Of a stretch of DNA of 64,000 nt, positions 9,048 through 16,944 are shown piece after piece. Within the stretch, counting starts at the first letter, position 1; each line of letters starts with the position of its first letter. Source of the stretch: Brachymonas sp049977365 (GTDB lineage: Bacteria > Pseudomonadota > Gammaproteobacteria > Burkholderiales > Burkholderiaceae_C). Under the pieces are notes generated by a model. The model was not told the DNA's origin. It saw only the letters and a program-made list of their open reading frames with translations, and ran no database searches. The stretch covers positions 248,001-312,000 of the forward strand of contig NZ_JBNGEN010000001.1 in assembly GCF_049977365.1 (NCBI RefSeq), read 5' to 3'. A program made the position numbers and the translations under genes.

Positions 9048-9126
9048 TGACGGTATCGGTGAACTGATCCTCCAACTACCGTCCTTGATACCGTCAAGTG
9101 GTCTGACGGTATCAACTGACGGTATC
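9048..9126 (+). repeat. Four copies of TGACGGTATC upstream of the integrase
   Basis: The 10-mer TGACGGTATC occurs at 9048-9057, inverted at 9087-9096, and again at 9104-9113 and 9117-9126, all within 80 bp and ending 16 bp before the integrase ATG. Clustered short repeats between an integrase gene and its attachment site usually serve as arm-type integrase or excisionase sites, or as an operator. The role here is inferred from position only. Confidence 0.7.
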
Positions 9127-9141
9127 AAGTTGGAGGAAAAG

Positions 9142-10008
9142 ATGATTACTGACAAGCAGTTACGGGCGCTGAGACCATCTGAGAAGGTCTACAAGGTCGC
9201 CGACCAGCAAGGGCTGTATGCAACGGTCCTGCGAACGGGGAGCATCAGCTTTCGCTACGACTACCGACTCAATGGCCGCCGCGAAACCCTGGTGATCGGA
9301 CAGTACGATTCGACGCTCGCGGCCAGGAAGCCGCGAGAGGCGTCGACCCTGGAGTACGGCATGTTGGTGTCGCTTGCGGAAGCGCGCCTGCTCCTGGCCA
9401 ATGCACGGCGCGCTATCGAGCAGGGCGACAGCCCCTCCCGCGCGAAGGTGGAGAAACGGGTCGAGGCCAATGAGGGGGTGACGTTTGGCGGATGGGCTGA
9501 AAAGTACTTCGCCGAAGTCAAGCTGGCGGAGTCGACGCGCGCAATGCGCAGGGCCGTCTATGACCGCAACCTGGCCACGGAGTTCGGCCGTCTCAAACTG
9601 GAAGAGATCACGCCATCGCGCTTGATGGCGAGATGCGAAAAAATCAAGGAACGAGGAGCGCCCGCGCCGGCAGTCCAGTCGCGGGACATCGTGCTGCAGA
9701 TCTTCCGCTTCGTCCAGGCGAGAGGGTTGAGGATTGAAAACCCTGCGGAGGCGATTCGTCCGAGCGCCATTGCTGCCTTCAAAGTCAGGGACCGAGCCCT
9801 TTCTCCGGAGGAAATCCACAAGTACTTCAACGCGCTCGAGGAGGTCTCATCCGCGGCGACGCTGCGTCTCGCGGTCAAGTTCATGTTGCTGACGATGGTG
9901 CGAAAGAGCGAATTCACCCAAGCCAAGTGGGAGGAAGTCGATTTCGAGGCGGGTGTGTGGACGATCCCCAAGGAGCGGATGAAGGCGAGCAGACCACACA
10001 ACGTCTAG
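9142..10008 (+). pseudogene. Truncated tyrosine recombinase (P4-like integrase)
   Basis: 288 aa of a DUF4102/P4-type integrase. The N-terminal arm-binding region (YKVADQQGLYATV, RRETLVIGQYDS) and the core-binding SAM-like domain are intact, and the catalytic domain begins normally with the first catalytic arginine in TMVRKSEFTQAKWEEVD. The frame then stops right after KASRPHNV, before the H-x-x-R box and the tyrosine nucleophile, so about 100 residues are missing and it cannot be catalytic. The start is set by GGAGG ten bases before the ATG. The sequence beyond the break belongs to another gene on the opposite strand, so the truncation is a rearrangement junction, not a point mutation. Confidence 0.85.
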
Positions 10009-10209
10009 TCGTTGCAGCGCAGCAGGTGCTGGACCACGTTGGTGCCCGAGCCTGCAGCCTGGCCGTAGAGCAACTGGCTGATGGAGGTCAGCGTCGGAGC
10101 GATGGGCTCCGGATCGCGCCTCGATTCCTCCGGGTAGTAGATGACGGTGCCGACCATGCTCATGATCAGCTCGCGTTCGGTGTCGTCCAGGTACGCGCCG
10201 GTGTCCCTT
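10005..10209 (-). pseudogene. 3' fragment of a conjugative-element protein (TraH-like)
   Basis: The minus-strand frame ending with TAG at 10005-10007 reads YLDDTERELIMSMVGTVIYY, then PEPIAPTLTSISQLLYGQ and ends LLRCND. The LIMSMVGTVI segment resembles the TraH-like proteins of mating-pair-formation systems in integrating conjugative elements. A stop codon lies in frame just upstream (about 10,210), so only the last 65-70 codons remain, with no start. The family name is a judgement from memory; that it is a gene fragment is firmer. Its stop abuts the truncated integrase. Confidence 0.45.
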
Positions 10210-10360
10210 CATTGACGGGGTGCAGGAGCGTCACCCAGTTGGGCTCGATCCAGAGCCAGCGGCGCTCGCCGCGCGGCATGTCCGGGTGCGCCAGCTCGAT
10301 CTCGGCGAGACTGCCCTGGACGGAATCGAACAGCTGGATCATGGCGAAGTGGACGGGCAT
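10166..10360 (-). pseudogene. Hypothetical small ORF, probably truncated at its 3' end
   Basis: From the ATG at 10360 the frame reads MPVHFAMIQLFDSVQG, then IELAHPDMPRGERRWLWIEP and NWVTLLHPVNEG. It then runs across the junction near 10,200 into the other fragment out of frame, to a stop at 10166. The first 52 codons look like real coding sequence (no low complexity, mixed hydrophobic and aromatic content); I do not recognise the family. It sits 97 bp downstream of the Sel1-like gene on the same strand and may have been part of its operon before the rearrangement. Confidence 0.4.
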
Positions 10361-10457
10361 GGCAACGAGGGACGGCGAAGCAATGCCAGTATTTTCCCAG
10401 CCACTGCTTCGAGCCCCTGTTTTCGGCTTGGCATCGTGTGCGCCGATGCCAATGCGC

Positions 10458-11663
10458 TCAAGGTCGCAGGATCGCCTGGGCCTTCGCCCGCGCTTCGCGG
10501 TCCTGGTCACGCTCCAGTTCGGGCAGAGCAAGTCCTTCGTCGCCATCGACGTACAGCGGCCCGCCGAAGTCGCTGTCGTAGAACTCGCCATCGTTCGAGC
10601 CGCCGTCGTGGCGGGCTGCCAACGTGGAACGCGTCAGGTCTTCACCGCGCGCCAGCGCCACGTACTGCCAGACCCAGGCACGCACCGGATCGTTGTCGGC
10701 AAGAGCGTGCTCGGCAGCGTCTCGTAGCCAGTGCATGCTGGCTCGGGGGGCCATGCGTTCTTGGGCCCAGGGGTCACCGAGATCGGCGAGGTCTTCCAAG
10801 GCTCGGCGAGAACCCGCCGCGGCGGCCTGGCGCAGCCACCGGGTGCGGGATTCGAGGCTCGTGGCCACCCGCGCCATCTCTTCGGGGTCAACGTGGCCGT
10901 CCAAGCGTTCGGCCAGGGCGATGAACTCCGGGCGCTCGAAGACCGTCCCGTACTCCAGCGCAGCGGCGCGCACACCAGCTTCGGCGGCAGCCTTCAAATG
11001 AGCCTCATAGCGCACATACAGGGGCGCCAGCAACAGATACTGCTCGACCCAGCCACGTTCGCTGGCGGTGAGCTGGCGCCCCTTCAGCGACTCTTCGTAG
11101 AGGTAGGGATTGGGCTTCCTGCAACGGAACAACGCAGCCAGTACCTGATGTGCATGCGGGTTCTTCGTCGCGGCGTGCTCCAGGCTCTCCAGGAGAAGTT
11201 CCGAGGAGAGGAGCTGCTCGCGGGGGAGGGCGGTCGCGTTTTCCGATGGACGGGGGGCATCGTCCCAGTCATCCAGGTCTTCATCCGCATCGCCGTCCTC
11301 GTCATCCGCGCCAAGTGCTGTGGACTGCGTGGCCATGGGCAGCAGTGGTGCCAGCGTCGTCCAGCGAACCACACCCAATTGCTTGTCGGCGATGAATTCG
11401 CTCAGAGCGTCCGCCATGGCCAGCGCCTCGGTTTGACCGTACTGCAGTTGCAGCGCGCGGCCGGCGATCTGCGGCCCAGCGGAAGCCTGCGGGGCCTGAC
11501 CGACACCATGGTCCGCCAACAGCGCGTCCGTGGTCAGTGCGGCCCAGGTCCTGTAGCCGAAAGCCGCGGCCAGCAGTTCGTGTACGTGGCTGTGGCGGAT
11601 GTCGCGGCCCGCGCGGGCCTGCAGGGATTGGTGCGCGGCGCGCGCCAGTGCTTTGAAAGTCAT
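10458..11663 (-). CDS. Sel1-like repeat protein of an integrated element
   Basis: 401 aa. The N-terminus (MTFKALARAAHQSLQ, HVHELLAAAFGYRTWAAL) is a conserved helical module that I associate with accessory genes of integrating conjugative elements. A very acidic linker (DDEDGDADEDLDDWDD) lies near residues 125-143. The C-terminal 200 residues contain Sel1/TPR-like helical pairs (AHLKAAAEAGVRAAALEYG; WLRQAAAAGSRRALEDLADL; HWLRDAAEHALADNDP). Such repeats mediate protein contacts; no enzyme motif is visible. The start at 11663 rather than 11693 is set by AAGGAAG nine bases upstream. A promoter is visible at 11810-11838. Confidence 0.7.
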   Translation of the reverse strand: MTFKALARAAHQSLQARAGRDIRHSHVHELLAAAFGYRTWAALTTDALLADHGVGQAPQASAGPQIAGRALQLQYGQTEALAMADALSEFIADKQLGVVRWTTLAPLLPMATQSTALGADDEDGDADEDLDDWDDAPRPSENATALPREQLLSSELLLESLEHAATKNPHAHQVLAALFRCRKPNPYLYEESLKGRQLTASERGWVEQYLLLAPLYVRYEAHLKAAAEAGVRAAALEYGTVFERPEFIALAERLDGHVDPEEMARVATSLESRTRWLRQAAAAGSRRALEDLADLGDPWAQERMAPRASMHWLRDAAEHALADNDPVRAWVWQYVALARGEDLTRSTLAARHDGGSNDGEFYDSDFGGPLYVDGDEGLALPELERDQDREARAKAQAILRP

Positions 11664-12161
11664 GCGTCTTCCTTTCGGTTCACCTCGCCGCATCGGGGCA
11701 GACGCACGCGTTTAAGTCCCCGATGACGAGGTCCGGAAGGGAGATCGATAACGATGGAAGAAGAGCCTGTTTCTACTCGCGTGCAAGTACGGCGAGCGCC
11801 TGGTCGATAATTATAACTAGATGCGTGCGGGTTGTCATGAGGCAACTGAGACTGAGAACGTGAATGCCCACGATGCAGAGGCTTCGCGCTTGAATTTTGT
11901 GAGCGGGTGCACATCCCCCATTGCGGGAAGGGTGCGTTGAAGCGAACGACCACGAATGATCTTGTCCATCGACGCAGCTACATCAAGAGTTGACGGAAAT
12001 CGATCCCGGCAGGCTTGTCAGATTCGAATTGGTACGTGACAGCCTTTGTGAATGCCGGATCGTAAAGGGCATCGCCGTTTCAACTCATATCGGTCGGTGC
12101 TTCGGATAACCGGGGTTACCATATGTAAGCGAGATGAACCATTTTGGAGGCGGCAGAGACG
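11664..12161. other. Intergenic region between two divergent island genes
   Basis: These 498 bp hold the promoter of the Sel1-like gene in an AT-rich pocket (CGATAATTATAACTAG) and a 12-bp dyad TAACCGGGGTTA at 12107-12118, 44 bp before the ATG of the orphan gene at 12162, in a plausible operator or promoter position. I see no ORF with coding character and no RNA gene. Confidence 0.5.
11810..11838 (-). promoter_or_regulatory. Sigma70-type promoter of the Sel1-like gene
   Basis: On the minus strand a perfect -10 hexamer TATAAT (11810-11815) is preceded by exactly 17 bp and a -35 hexamer ATGACA (11833-11838), five of six matches to consensus. It points at the Sel1-like gene, whose start is about 145 bp downstream, leaving a long 5' leader. 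Confidence 0.65.
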
Positions 12162-13259
12162 ATGGCAAAAAGAGATCCCGTAAAGACCCTACGCAATCAG
12201 CAGATCGCTAAGCTGACCGAAGAGATTAACGACCGTCTTGACGATGTTCTTGAATTGACAGGATACGAGAACGAGCACTCACTGAATGCGACTTATGGCG
12301 GAAAGTATGCAGAGTACATCGACATCAAGAACGAGGTGATCGACACGCCCGAGCAATTCGTGGCCCTGTACTTTCAGGGGTTCCTGCGGACGTTGGAAGG
12401 ACTGGGCATCTACGCACGCGCAGGCAATCGCTACTTCGATGCCTACGTGCATGTCCGAAACCACAAGAAGGTGCTCAAGTGGCTCAAGCTCTTTCTGACG
12501 CGCACCTATCTCAGGAACTACGACGCCCTGTCCAAGAAGCGCCCGGACGTTGAAGAGGCGGAGATCTGGATCGGCCAGAAAAATGCCGCCTATGGAATCT
12601 TCGTGACGCCGAGGTTCAAGAACGGGGCGTGGGAAAACGACAAGAGCGAGATCAGGCACTTCAAACCGAAGTATTGGACGATCGGCCACATCTTGGAAAC
12701 CGGGTTCGTCATACCTGATGAGGACGAGCGCATCACGTTCAACGACGTCGAGCAGTATCTTTCGTTCTTTCGCAACACCCTTGTGCGGAACTCCGGCTCA
12801 GCGCACGAGCTTGCCATTGCCAAGCTCTACTGCGAGTTTGTTCGAGAAAGTGCAGCACCGGAAGATGTGCCGCTGCTCATTCCCGAACTGCGCTATGGTG
12901 GGAAAGAGGTCAAGCACGAGCATCGCCTGGACTTCACCGTTATCGATCCGTACACGCTGTCCAAGGTAGGGTTCGAGTTGTCTCCCTGGTCGACTCATGG
13001 CCTTCTTTCTGGCACCAAGGGCAAAACCCAAAAGGCCATCAACGAAGAAGCGCAAGCCAATTTCGAGAGAGAAATGTCGAAATTGAAGGCGTACTTCCGC
13101 AAGCGCGGGATTCCCGTGATCGTTTACACGGACAAGGATCTCCAAGACTACGACAAGATTTTTTCCGACATCGAGGACTATCTGACGCCAGCCAAGCGCC
13201 CCAAGCAACTGGAATTTCATGCATTGGAGGACTTTCTTGCGTTCAAGTCGCCAAAGTGA
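12162..13259 (+). CDS. Orphan protein of unknown function in the guaA island
   Basis: 365 aa that I do not recognise. It is rich in Lys, Glu, Asp, Tyr and Phe, and more AT-rich than the surrounding core genes, which fits horizontal origin. The N-terminus (TLRNQQIAKLTEEINDRLDD) is helical. The segment around residues 240-275 has IPELRYGGK, HRLDFTV and VGFELSPWS, a spacing of acidic residues (E, D, E) between strand-like segments that loosely recalls PD-(D/E)XK nucleases, though no clear catalytic lysine follows. The C-terminus (PVIVYTDKDLQDYDKIFSDI) looks like a strand-helix unit. The start at 12162 is chosen over an upstream TTG at 12144 because GGAGG falls in place. It stands alone between the Sel1 gene and an IS remnant, as solitary defence or stress genes often do; that role is speculation. 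Confidence 0.7.
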   Translation: MAKRDPVKTLRNQQIAKLTEEINDRLDDVLELTGYENEHSLNATYGGKYAEYIDIKNEVIDTPEQFVALYFQGFLRTLEGLGIYARAGNRYFDAYVHVRNHKKVLKWLKLFLTRTYLRNYDALSKKRPDVEEAEIWIGQKNAAYGIFVTPRFKNGAWENDKSEIRHFKPKYWTIGHILETGFVIPDEDERITFNDVEQYLSFFRNTLVRNSGSAHELAIAKLYCEFVRESAAPEDVPLLIPELRYGGKEVKHEHRLDFTVIDPYTLSKVGFELSPWSTHGLLSGTKGKTQKAINEEAQANFEREMSKLKAYFRKRGIPVIVYTDKDLQDYDKIFSDIEDYLTPAKRPKQLEFHALEDFLAFKSPK

Positions 13260-13265
13260 TTCCAG

Positions 13266-13694
13266 TCAGAATCGAGGGAAGTCCGCAAGAACGGCCATTC
13301 GCGTCCGCGCCATCTCGAATAGGGGCTGATCTTGGCGCTCATTGCCTATTGGGCTGACACTGGCGCTGAGGTCGAATCGTTTTCGACTGCACGTGAGCAA
13401 TGGGCGCAGTGGCGGAAATTGCCAGTGTTCGCGCATGAGGCGCTCGATGCGGTGCAGACCACAAGTCTGGCCTTGCTCCATAACGTCGTGCCACACGCGG
13501 CGTGCGCCGTAGGTGTGGTCACTGCGCATGAAGCTCTGGTGAACCTGTGCGCCCAGCACCTCATCGCTGAGGCTGCGTCGGCTCCTGGGCCGTGTGAGCC
13601 ACGCGTAGAAGCCGCCTCGCGAGACACCGAGCGCCTCGCACATCAGATTGACCGGCCATGCCCCCCGGTGTTTCGCCACGAAGCCGAACTTCAC
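13266..13694 (-). pseudogene. IS3-family transposase OrfB, deleted
   Basis: The GTG at 13694 overlaps the orfA stop. About 105 residues are normal for OrfB: the helix-turn-helix region FVAKHRGAWPVNLMCEALGV, SRGGFYAWLTR and YGARRVWHDVMEQG. After RIERLMRE the sequence leaves the family pattern, the whole DDE catalytic core is absent, and the frame ends in an unrelated or element-end tail (EMARTRMAVLADFPRF). It cannot support transposition. Confidence 0.75.
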
Positions 13695-13984
13695 ATCGAC
13701 TCCTTCGCGAAGTAGGCCGCGGCTTTTTTCAGGATGTCGCGCTCCATCTTGAGCTTGGCCACTTCCTTGCGCAGCCGTGCTATCTCCGCGTCTTGAGCCT
13801 TCTGTTTACCGTTGCCAGGAAAGGCTTCCTGGGGTTCGTCTCGCAGCTCACGAACCCATTTGCGCAGCACGTTCTCGTGAACGTCCAGGTCCTTGGCCGC
13901 CTGGACCACGGCCACGCCACGCTCGATGACCAGCTTGACCGCCTCGAGTTTGAACTCTCGGCTGAATGTCCTTCTTCTCTCCAT
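13691..13984 (-). CDS. IS3-family transposase OrfA
   Basis: 97 aa with the helix-turn-helix of the IS3 OrfA family (FSREFKLEAVKLVIERGVAV, LDVHENVLRKWVRELRD) followed by the leucine-zipper segment (ARLRKEVAKLKMERDILKKA). A slippery A6G heptamer lies at 13723-13729 near its 3' end, where a programmed -1 frameshift would normally create the OrfAB fusion. Because orfB is deleted, OrfA would act, if at all, only as a DNA-binding protein. Confidence 0.85.
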   Translation of the reverse strand: MERRRTFSREFKLEAVKLVIERGVAVVQAAKDLDVHENVLRKWVRELRDEPQEAFPGNGKQKAQDAEIARLRKEVAKLKMERDILKKAAAYFAKESM

Positions 13985-14069
13985 GAACCACCTCCGGTTT
14001 CATCTTCCACCTTAACAAGGTGTCTTTGAAATCGGCAACAGCCCACAGCGCACTGAATTTGCGGGGGGA

Positions 14070-14822
14070 TTACCACCCAGCAACCGCCAACAATCTGCCT
14101 GACAGGTTCCAGTTCAGGGGCGGTTGGTACTGGGTGCGGGTGATGGATTGCAGAAATTCGGCTCGGGGGATGGGGGATGCGCCCATGTGGGCGAGGTGGG
14201 CGGTTTCCTGTTGGCAGTCGATCATTTCGACGCCTTGGGCGCTGCAGATGCCGATGAGGGCGGCCAGAGCGATTTTGCTGGCGTCTGGAATGCGGGTGAA
14301 CATGCTTTCGCCGAATACAGCGTGTCCGAGCGCCACGCCATAGAGTCCGCCGACGAGCTGGTGGTTGACCCAGGTTTCCACGCTGTAGGCCAGGCCCTGG
14401 TGGTGCAGGTCGACATAGGCGGACAGGATGTCGGGGGTGATCCAGGTGCCGTCCTGTCCCTCGCGTGGTTCGGCGCAGGCGTGCATGACCTGTTCAAAGG
14501 CATGGTTGACGCGGATTTCGCAGGCGGGATCGGCCTGGAAGTGCGCCATGCGCTTGCGCAGGGATTTGTGAAAGCGGAAGTTCTGCGGGCGCAGCACCAT
14601 GCGCGGATCGGTACTCCACCACAGAATGGGTTGCTCCTGGCTGTACCATGGGAAGATGCCCTGTGCGTAGGCCATGCGCAGGGTGACGGCATCCAGCACA
14701 CCTCCAGCCGCCAGCAGACCAGGCCAGGGTGAGTCTGCATCCAGCGCCTGTTCCACAGGAGGGAAGGGCTGGTGGGGTTCCAGCCAGGGCAGTGCGATGG
14801 AGGTGGAGGAGCTGTCGCTCAT
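14070..14822 (-). CDS. aat: Leucyl/phenylalanyl-tRNA-protein transferase
   Basis: Adds Leu or Phe from charged tRNA to proteins with N-terminal Arg or Lys, marking them for ClpS/ClpAP degradation (N-degron pathway). The 250-aa protein has the family landmarks: GLLAAGGVL, MAYAQGIFPWYSQEQPILWWSTDPRMVL, TWITPDILSAYVDLH, LVGGLYGVALGHAVFGESMF and MIDCQQETAHLAHMGA. It marks where core genome resumes after the guaA island; the 27 bp between the IS end and its stop codon carry no obvious attachment repeat. Confidence 0.95.
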   Translation of the reverse strand: MSDSSSTSIALPWLEPHQPFPPVEQALDADSPWPGLLAAGGVLDAVTLRMAYAQGIFPWYSQEQPILWWSTDPRMVLRPQNFRFHKSLRKRMAHFQADPACEIRVNHAFEQVMHACAEPREGQDGTWITPDILSAYVDLHHQGLAYSVETWVNHQLVGGLYGVALGHAVFGESMFTRIPDASKIALAALIGICSAQGVEMIDCQQETAHLAHMGASPIPRAEFLQSITRTQYQPPLNWNLSGRLLAVAGW

Positions 14823-14863
14823 GGGGATTGCGCGAGGCGAAGAGGTGGCGAGCGAGCACCGCT

Positions 14864-16858
14864 TCAGGCGGACTGATCGGCGCGGGAGCGGTAGAACATG
14901 ATGGGAACTTCAGCAGCCGGACGTTCCTCGGCCGGCACCACACCGCGGCGCCGGATCGAGGGCTGCAGCTTGCCCATGACGTGCATCTCGCAAGGCTTGC
15001 AATCGAACTTCAGGGTGTAGGTGTCGCCCTCATGGGTAATGGTGAGCGGCTCGGCGCGCACCTGGCCCTGCACACCCTGTACGCCCTTGGCCTGCTTGGG
15101 GCAGAGGCTCAGGCTGAAGCGCACGCAGTGCTTGGTGATCATGAGGGGAACTTCGCCTTCTTCCTCATGCGCTTCATAGGCCGAGGCGATGAGGCGCACG
15201 CCATGGCGCGCATAGAAATCCCGCGCCTTGTGGTTGAACACGTTGGCGAGATAGGTGAGTGTGTCTTCGGGAAAAGAGACGGCGGGTTCCACTGCTGGTG
15301 CCCGCTGTGGGCGGGGGTAGCCTTGCAGCCGGGCGGCATCGAGTGCTTCCACCGCCTGACGGCGCAAGGCATTGATCTGCGAAGAGGGAATGAACCAGGG
15401 CTCGGCGGTCCGCAGGTCGATGTGCTCTGCGCGGTAGGCGCTGGTACCGAGTTTGCGCAGGTTGTCTTCCAGGGCTGCGCGACCGCGCGCAATGTCGCGG
15501 GGGTGGGCCTTGTCGCAGACGAGGCTGGCCTGTCCGCTGAAGCCTTCTGCATCGGTGTAGGTGAGGGCGACTCCTTCGGCGGTATCCGTCAGGGTGCCCC
15601 AGACCGGGATGCGGCGCTCGGCACTGGGGCGGTCGAGGGTGCGCACCCAGTCCATGCTGCGGTTGCGATTGACCACGGTGTCGGGCCGCAGATCGCGGAA
15701 GCTGTGCATGGGGTCCTTGGGGAAGATGCGCCACAGGGGCTTGCTCCCCGGCAGCTTCTCTGCGCGGTTGATCTGCAGGCCGATAAGGTTATGGTGCAAA
15801 TCGAAGTAGCACAGGCCATCTCCGTTCTGCAGGGTGGCAGCGGCATCGTCCAGCATCAGCTCCAGGCTGGTGGGGTGCAGCCGCGTGACGTAGCCGATGG
15901 GTTGGCCCGGGTTCTTGGGACTGTCGAAGGCGCCGATGTCCTGCTGGCGGCCGTGGGTGAAATAGTCGGTGCTGCCGCGGTTGAAGTTCTGCCGGGGATC
16001 GGGCGTGAAGGTGAAGCAGCACTGTCCGCTGCTGGCAGGCGCCAGATCGGGCCGCTGGGTCAGCAGATCGTCGAGCAGCCGGCGATAGTGGGCGGTGATG
16101 TTCTTGACGTAGCCCATGTCCTTGTAGCGTCCCTCGATCTTGAAGCTGCGCACTCCCGCGTCCACCAGGGCGGCCAGGTTGGCGCTCTGGTCGTTGTCCT
16201 TCATGGAGAGCACGTGCTTGTCGTGCGCGACGATGCGGTTGTGGCTGTCGCGCACTTCCCAGGGCAGGCGGCAGGCCTGGCTGCAGTCGCCCCGGTTGGC
16301 GCTGCGCCCGGTCGAGGCGTGGCTGATGTAGCACTGCCCGCTGTAGGCAACGCACAGGGCACCATGCACGAAGTGCTCGATGATGGTGTCAGGGCGCAAG
16401 GCAGCGCGGACCGCCGCGATCTGTTCGAGGGTCAGCTCCCGTGCCAGCACCAGCTGGCTGAAGCCCACGTTCTGCAGGAAGCGGGCCTTTTCGGGAGTGC
16501 GAATGTCGGCCTGCGTACTGGCGTGGAGCTGGATGGGGGGCAGGTCGAGTTCGAGCAGGCCCATGTCCTGCACGATCACGGCATCGACACCCGCATCGTG
16601 GAGCTGCCATATCTGCCGTCGCACGGGTTCGAGCTCGTCGTCGCGCAGGATGGTGTTCTGCGTCACGAAAATGCGGGCGTGGTAGCGGTGGGCGAATTCG
16701 ACCAGACGGGCAATGTCCTCCACACTGTTGCAGGCGTTGGCACGGGCACCGAAGGCCGGGCCGCCGATGTAGACGGCATCTGCTCCATGGCGGATGGCTT
16801 CGATGCCGATATCGGCGGTGCGGGCGGGGCTGAGAAGTTCGAGCTGATGGGAAAGCAT
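14864..16858 (-). CDS. rlhA: U32-family protein, 23S rRNA C2501 hydroxylation factor type
   Basis: 664 aa, matching the long U32 'peptidase' branch (YdcP/RlhA), which in E. coli is required for hydroxylation of 23S rRNA cytidine 2501. The N-terminal barrel begins LELLSPARTADIGIEAIRHG and contains the QLHASTQADI segment. The cysteine cluster GALCVAYSGQCYISHAS ... NRGDCSQACRLPW likely binds an Fe-S cluster; the C-terminal domain has CKPCEMH. The start at 16858 (MLSHQLELL) fits the family better than the open frame to 16909. The U32 family is certain; the rRNA role comes from length and domain pattern. Confidence 0.85.
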   Translation of the reverse strand: MLSHQLELLSPARTADIGIEAIRHGADAVYIGGPAFGARANACNSVEDIARLVEFAHRYHARIFVTQNTILRDDELEPVRRQIWQLHDAGVDAVIVQDMGLLELDLPPIQLHASTQADIRTPEKARFLQNVGFSQLVLARELTLEQIAAVRAALRPDTIIEHFVHGALCVAYSGQCYISHASTGRSANRGDCSQACRLPWEVRDSHNRIVAHDKHVLSMKDNDQSANLAALVDAGVRSFKIEGRYKDMGYVKNITAHYRRLLDDLLTQRPDLAPASSGQCCFTFTPDPRQNFNRGSTDYFTHGRQQDIGAFDSPKNPGQPIGYVTRLHPTSLELMLDDAAATLQNGDGLCYFDLHHNLIGLQINRAEKLPGSKPLWRIFPKDPMHSFRDLRPDTVVNRNRSMDWVRTLDRPSAERRIPVWGTLTDTAEGVALTYTDAEGFSGQASLVCDKAHPRDIARGRAALEDNLRKLGTSAYRAEHIDLRTAEPWFIPSSQINALRRQAVEALDAARLQGYPRPQRAPAVEPAVSFPEDTLTYLANVFNHKARDFYARHGVRLIASAYEAHEEEGEVPLMITKHCVRFSLSLCPKQAKGVQGVQGQVRAEPLTITHEGDTYTLKFDCKPCEMHVMGKLQPSIRRRGVVPAEERPAAEVPIMFYRSRADQSA

Positions 16859-16944
16859 GGCACGCAATTGTGGGGCAGGAGGCTGAAAAAGCAAAGGCGA
16901 ACCGCCCATGGGGAGGTTCGCCTGTGCGATGCCGGAAGCAAGGA

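Larger units (their letters stand above)
13266..14042 (-). mobile_element. Internally deleted IS3-family element
   Basis: An intact orfA and the first part of orfB lie in the usual overlapping order on the minus strand. Upstream of orfA the element end appears to be near 14,042, where the inward-reading sequence begins TGTTGCCGATTTCAAAGACA. The integrase core of orfB is missing, and I cannot find a matching inverted repeat at the left side near 13,260-13,300, so the left limit is approximate. The element lies at the right edge of the guaA island and may have removed the island's own end. Confidence 0.7.

Noticed and set aside
14043..14069. Possible attR of the guaA island
   Set aside because: No repeat of the guaA 3' end is present; the sequence cannot be assigned.
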